A DNA stretch of 46,297 nt from assembly GCA_904063045.1 (NCBI GenBank), contig CAJFCJ010000070.1, positions 17,358 to 63,654 on the forward strand, read 5' to 3'. Positions 42,201 to 46,297 of this stretch are shown here, piece by piece. The DNA is from Dimorphilus gyrociliatus. Taxonomy: Eukaryota > Annelida > Polychaeta > Dinophilidae. The notes under the pieces were generated by a model, which saw only the letters and a program-made list of their open reading frames with translations, had not been told where the DNA came from and searched no databases. Every line of letters starts with the position of its first letter. Within the stretch, counting starts at the first letter, position 1. Both the position numbers and the translations under genes were made by a program.

Positions 42201-43682
42201 TCAATACTGTATATTATTTTCTCTACAATTTTTACTTGTGATATTTTTGTATTTCATCAAGTCATTTGTTTTATTAATGACATAAAAACAATCAATTTCA
42301 GTTAATTTCAGCACCAAAGAATGTTCCAGAAGTAAAATAGTAATAGAGTTAAACTCTACTTCCTGAAATGTTTTGCAAATTGTATTCTTATATCCAGAAA
42401 TGCTCCCAACATCATATTCAAATGTCAGGCTACCATTATCAAACAGGCTAACCCTTAATGATGCAGATATTTTCTGTCCATTCGAAAATACTGTGTAACA
42501 AGGGAAAAAAGATTTTTCAACACAACATTTTAAAGAAATGAAGATAGTTAGGAAGAAAATATTTACATTTTAAGCATATTGCAGTTGCAGTTATAGTTCC
42601 AATGGGAAATGACAAGTCTGATGGATTTGATACTTGAATGGAACTAGATGTATCATCATTCAAATACAATTCATCAAATAGTATAAAGCTGTTTGCTATT
42701 CCATTGGGAATATAAAGATTAGAATGTTTCTCATAACTGTTTGTAATGAAATTGCTGAAATTAGAATTTTTGATAATAATATAAACTTCTGCAACAGATA
42801 TTTGTAAGTAAGAACTAAATGACTGGAACATTTGAACTCTTAAATATCTTCCTTGGATGTAATTTTCACTTTCAAGATAATAAAATTTATTGTATTTATC
42901 ATTACTATTATCTGTAATTCTACCAATAATGGAATGATTTTTTGCTGGTTTTAATGTTTCTGGTAATTTTTCAAAGCTTACCAAAACATTTTTAAAAGAT
43001 TCTTCATCTATTTATATAAATTTAAATTATTATTAAATTAATGAAAAATTTAAGGAATTTTTATGAAAATTATTCACCATCATCTCTTTTTCCAATTATA
43101 ACACTTTTGAAAATGAAAGTGTTTTTACAATCAATTCTAACAAATGGTTTATCTTTAGTTTGCTTAACAGTGTCAGTGATGATGTAAGAAATCTCAGCAT
43201 CTTGTAAAACAGATGATTCAAAACTCCTTAGCCAAGGTCCAATCACAACAGAATTGTTTTCAAATTTTAATAAAGTTGTTTCTGGAAATGTGAAAGTAAT
43301 TGAAATTGTGAAAATAATAAAAAGAGCTAAAAAACATCACCATATGCTTCTAAAAGTTTTCCTTTGATGGCAATATCATCCAGTTTAACAGCTGTACTCT
43401 GAATTTTTCTTTTTCCATTGTTAACCAATTCCCAACACAGTTTGTCTTATAACATTTGTAGTTTGAGTATGTTGCTATTGAGATCTCCTCAATGTATAAA
43501 TCCTGATTGTCATTCGGAAAATTTCCAGAAAATATAGATATTTCTTCAATTACTTCTAAAATATACAAAAAATCATATCAAAGAAATGATGAAATTTGAA
43601 TAGAACATTTTTTACCTTCTTCAAATAGACAAATTTTAATAAGAATTAAGGTTAATTGCCCAAAAATTATTATAATTAGCAT
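42201..43682 (-). CDS. Secreted discoidin-like (galactose-binding fold) protein, five exons
   Basis: Read from 43682. Exons 43616-43682, 43341-43555, 43078-43281, 42567-43007, 42201-42490; junction phases agree. Exon 1 is a signal peptide (MLIIIIFGQLTLILIKICLF). Later exons contain ETTLLKFENNSVVIGPWLR, then NYIQGRYLRVQMFQSF and SSYLQISVAEVYI, the R.VR.Q......YL...E..VY pattern of F5/8-type or fucolectin-like domains. The last exon adds a Cys-containing domain (FSNGQKISASLRVSLFDNG) ending ENNIQY. In exon 2 the frame changes within GGAAAAAGAAAAATTC: one base more would give a continuous 406-codon reading, so a one-base deletion (error or mutation) is likely. Probable role: extracellular carbohydrate or surface binding. 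Confidence 0.7.
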
Positions 43683-44820
43683 CTAATTTTATTAATTTTC
43701 TTTTTTTAACTTCCTGTTTTGAAGCACCAATATCATTGTCATCAACAGAAAAACTTGTGAAAGAGATTTGACCTTTTCCAATATCTTCAGTCAAGTTGAA
43801 CATTTTTTGAATGGAGGAAGGTAGAAAAGCAGTTACTAAGAGAAATCATATTAACTTTCCATATAAATTTTTTTTTTGAAAAACTTTCTACTCATTTATA
43901 TAAAGGTTAAATTGTTATTGAGCACAATCAGCAAAAAGAGTTTCTTTTTATGCTTTTTCTATTGATTTTCTAATTGGCTAAGTGGAAACTTTTGAGTGAA
44001 AGCTATAATTTCTCTTCCCATTCAGAAAATCTGCAATTATAGAAATAGAATTGTCAGCCTTTTGTCACCTAAAAATCTAATAAGTGGTAATTTAACTAAT
44101 ATGCCTTGTTGGAAATAGAGTTCAGGTCAGTGTTTCTGGGGGATTTCCTTTCTCTTCTGAGATCATTGGGTTGCACAGATACACTTGCAAGCAGTTTGCT
44201 TTGTAGGTCAAGTTTTGGGGTTGGGGTCAGTATTGGAAACCTATATCTACAGTTGTTGTGCCTATCATAAGCTTATCTGTATATGTCCAGCTAAACTTCC
44301 AAAAGAATGCAAAGAGAATTTAGAAATGAAGATATTCAATATTCCCCACTGCTAAAGAGCATTGATGTATTTTGAGTTCATTTACCTCTTTTCACATAAG
44401 TCTTAAATAGCTATTAGTAGATCACCATCCGACTAATTTTTTCTAGGTTTGGTATAACATTGAAATTAGCCTTATCTAATCTAACATTTCCTAGACTAGT
44501 CATTGGTCAGTTAACTCCTGTTTAATGGAAATTATAAATCTGCTCTTATTTTATTGAAATTTTATACAGATTGGACTGATTTGTGTGTAAAGATTACATG
44601 GAAAAGCTATATAATCTAAATTATCGAATCCCAAATCTTCACACAACTCTTATTTAATTTTGAATTTTTAATATTTAAATTTGTAATTATTTAAAAATTG
44701 AGCCTTACTTTTTTCAACTGTTATCTCTTTAATACATATTTTACTTTTGTAATTACTTGATTGGAATTACATATTTAATTGCTTCAATCAGAGCAATTAA
44801 TATCAATATTGCAAACAGTG
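43683..44820. other. Upstream region of the discoidin-like gene, no gene seen
   Basis: Contains the 5' UTR and promoter of the - strand gene. A 50-codon - strand ORF (MFNLTEDIGKGQISFTSF...) overlaps the start codon in another frame and may be an upstream ORF. A less AT-rich stretch at 44140-44240 shows nothing recognisable. Confidence 0.45.
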
Positions 44821-44825
44821 TCGGA

Positions 44826-45510
44826 CAAAGGGGGCAGAATTTTTCCTGCAAGATGGAGCGATCTGCCATACAGCAAAAATAACTAATGCATACATAAGGA
44901 AAGAGATGAAGGAGAGAATTTTTTATCAAAAATTGTTACAGGAGATGAAACATGGGTATTCTATCATGAACCATTACTAAAAGAGTTTTTCTTTAGAATA
45001 CCATACAAAACTATCACCACCACCAAAAAAGGTTAAAGTAGGTAAGTCAGCAGACACAAACTAGTGGCATGTGTGCTTTTGGATAGGGAAAGGCTTATTC
45101 ACCTGGAATTTCTAAATTCACATATTTGAATAAATTCAGAAATTTACATCAATATTCTAAAGCAATTAAAACAAAGAATTATTAAAAATAGGCATGAGTT
45201 TTTTCAAGAGAATGCCAGATCTCATACCAGCCTACAAAAAAGCTAATATCTTGAAACAACTGGGTGTGTAATGCTGTTTCATCCAGCCTACAGCCCAGAT
45301 CTCACTCCATCAGACTATTATCTTTTCTGGAAATTAAAGGACCATGTTCGTGGACAAATATTTGAAAATGATGATAAAATTAAAAATAGCAGTGAGGGCA
45401 TTTTTTGGGTCCAAACCACCTGAATACTTTGCCAAAGGAATTGATATGCTTCCCGCCAGGTGGCAAGCATGCATTGACAACAATGGGGAATTTGAAGCTA
45501 AATAGACATA
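44826..45510 (+). pseudogene. Mariner-type transposase relic
   Basis: Fragments in shifting + frames: FLQDGAICHTAKIT at about 44840; IVTGDETWVFYHEP (first catalytic Asp) at about 44932; FFQENARSHTSLQK (second Asp position, Asp replaced by Glu) at about 45200; FHPAYSPDLTPSDYYLFWKL with KDHVRGQIFENDDK (third Asp) at about 45282; and GIDMLP...RWQACIDNNGEF near the C-terminus. Stops and frameshifts throughout show it is dead. The first fragment duplicates the role of a later one, so two related elements may be superimposed. A possible terminal repeat (CAGGTTACCCTAATAA) lies at 45591-45606, with no partner found. Confidence 0.8.
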
Positions 45511-46189
45511 CCTAAGACATTAATTAACATTTATGAATAAGCATAATTTGTAAGTTTTTTTAATGTTAGATAAAAACAGCGAGATTTTTTCAGGTTACCC
45601 TAATAAATTAAAATTTTCTACTTAAAAACATTCTTTGCACTAGGAAATAGGCTGGAACTGCAAATTGAAAGTTAACCTCATAAAAATCCAATAGCTATTG
45701 ACCTATCATGTTACAGACACAGTTAGAAAACTTTTTCAACAAACCATACCTTTGCCTAAATGAGATAGCTTATTAAATGGATAAAGTAGGTTGTATTAAC
45801 TGTTATCTTAAGCTAAAATATGATTTTGGAAACATCAATAGAAAATTTTTTCTATTCAGATATTTAATTGTTAAAAACTGGGATAATGGGTACAATTTCA
45901 TCCAGTTACAGTTTCACCTTTTCTCCATTTCAACTTACTTCCAAAATCTGTAAAGATATAACAACAAAACTGTATTCCAGCAATAAGCAATGAGGTATGT
46001 AAAATATTCATGTGTACAAAATATTTACCTATTCATTTCTATGAAATCTTATGAATGATTCATAAGATTCATAACAATACTTTAATTCTTGGTGATTTTG
46101 GAAATGATGTGGATGTTTGTAAATCAATTTACAATGAAATAAGAAATTGTGAGTAAGTAGAATTAAAAAAAAATGACTTTTATATTTAC
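45511..46189. other. AT-rich region, no gene seen
   Basis: Apart from the possible mariner end at 45591-45606 and a GGGTACA-containing stretch near 45886 similar to the inverted repeat at 7375, nothing could be supported. It probably includes intron sequence of the gene entering from the window end. Confidence 0.4.
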
Positions 46190-46297
46190 CATTTTCTCTT
46201 TTAGAGTTTTTAATATACTGAGAATTTTTTGTCACTTCTTCAATGTTTCTTCTCCATTTGTTAATGAGAATCCCAGCAATCCAACTGACTCTCATAT
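46190..46297 (-). CDS. Partial exon of a gene entering from the window end
   Basis: The - strand frame reads MRVSWIAGILINKWRRNIEE, then VTKNSQYIKNSKREN, and meets a donor-like gtaaat leaving one base, the same phase used in the discoidin-like gene. Upstream is outside the window and the next exon could not be found. No family recognised. Confidence 0.35.

Noticed and set aside
42054-42305. Two overlapping + strand ORFs
   Set aside because: They overlap the last exon of the discoidin-like gene on the other strand and show no domain or conserved pattern.

Overview
This is an AT-rich animal (metazoan) nuclear window. The evidence is spliced genes with short GT-AG introns of about 50-75 bp, a large modular membrane protein (beta-helix, C-type lectin-like, EGF, PSI, VWD, cadherin-like, one TM segment), a secreted discoidin-like gene, and eukaryotic mobile elements (Mutator-like MULE, LTR/gypsy, mariner). 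The species cannot be named from this; very short introns and high AT fit several invertebrate groups.

Layout. (1) 1-7.35 kb and 15.36-22.70 kb are near-identical direct copies of one segment. Each holds, in order: the 5' exons of the adhesion gene (- strand), a MULE relic (MULE-2) interrupted by a 935-bp solo LTR, an iteron array that looks like the MULE-2 end, a 61-codon ORF, a six-exon DNase I-like gene (copies A and B, + strand), a 42-bp repeat, an LTR fragment and another MULE relic. (2) 8.15-17.10 kb carries the rest of the adhesion gene on the - strand, read 17104 to 8152, with two in-frame stops in one EGF module. (3) 22700-23303 is a 604-N gap; sequence on both sides has many small deletions relative to its paralogous copies. 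(4) 23.3-40.0 kb is a tandem array with unit boundaries at 24197/24198, 31871/31872 and 40012. Each unit holds a DNase I-like gene (copies C and D, - strand) split by a MULE (+ strand), a gypsy polymerase relic and an RNI-type leucine-rich-repeat gene (- strand). (5) 39.98-41.45 kb is an intact second LRR gene (+ strand). (6) 42.2-43.7 kb is a five-exon secreted discoidin-like gene (- strand). (7) 44.8-45.5 kb is a mariner relic, followed by one exon fragment at the window end.

The main biology is a small family of DNase I-like nucleases of unusual architecture: catalytic core flanked by an N-terminal extension and a roughly 200-residue cysteine-containing C-terminal domain. Paralogs whose introns and flanks are almost identical differ in exons almost only by amino-acid replacements. 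In copies C and D the last exon is split by a MULE flanked by 9-bp target-site duplications, whereas A and B keep the empty site. The MULE ends are arrays of a 16-bp iteron. The complete copy (33012-35758) encodes an N-terminal Cys-rich zinc finger, a FLYWCH finger and a DDE transposase, with one apparent frameshift.

Limits: exon boundaries were inferred by eye from splice consensus, reading phase and paralog comparison. Family assignments are from motif recognition, not database search. Some near-identical duplications may be assembly artefacts.
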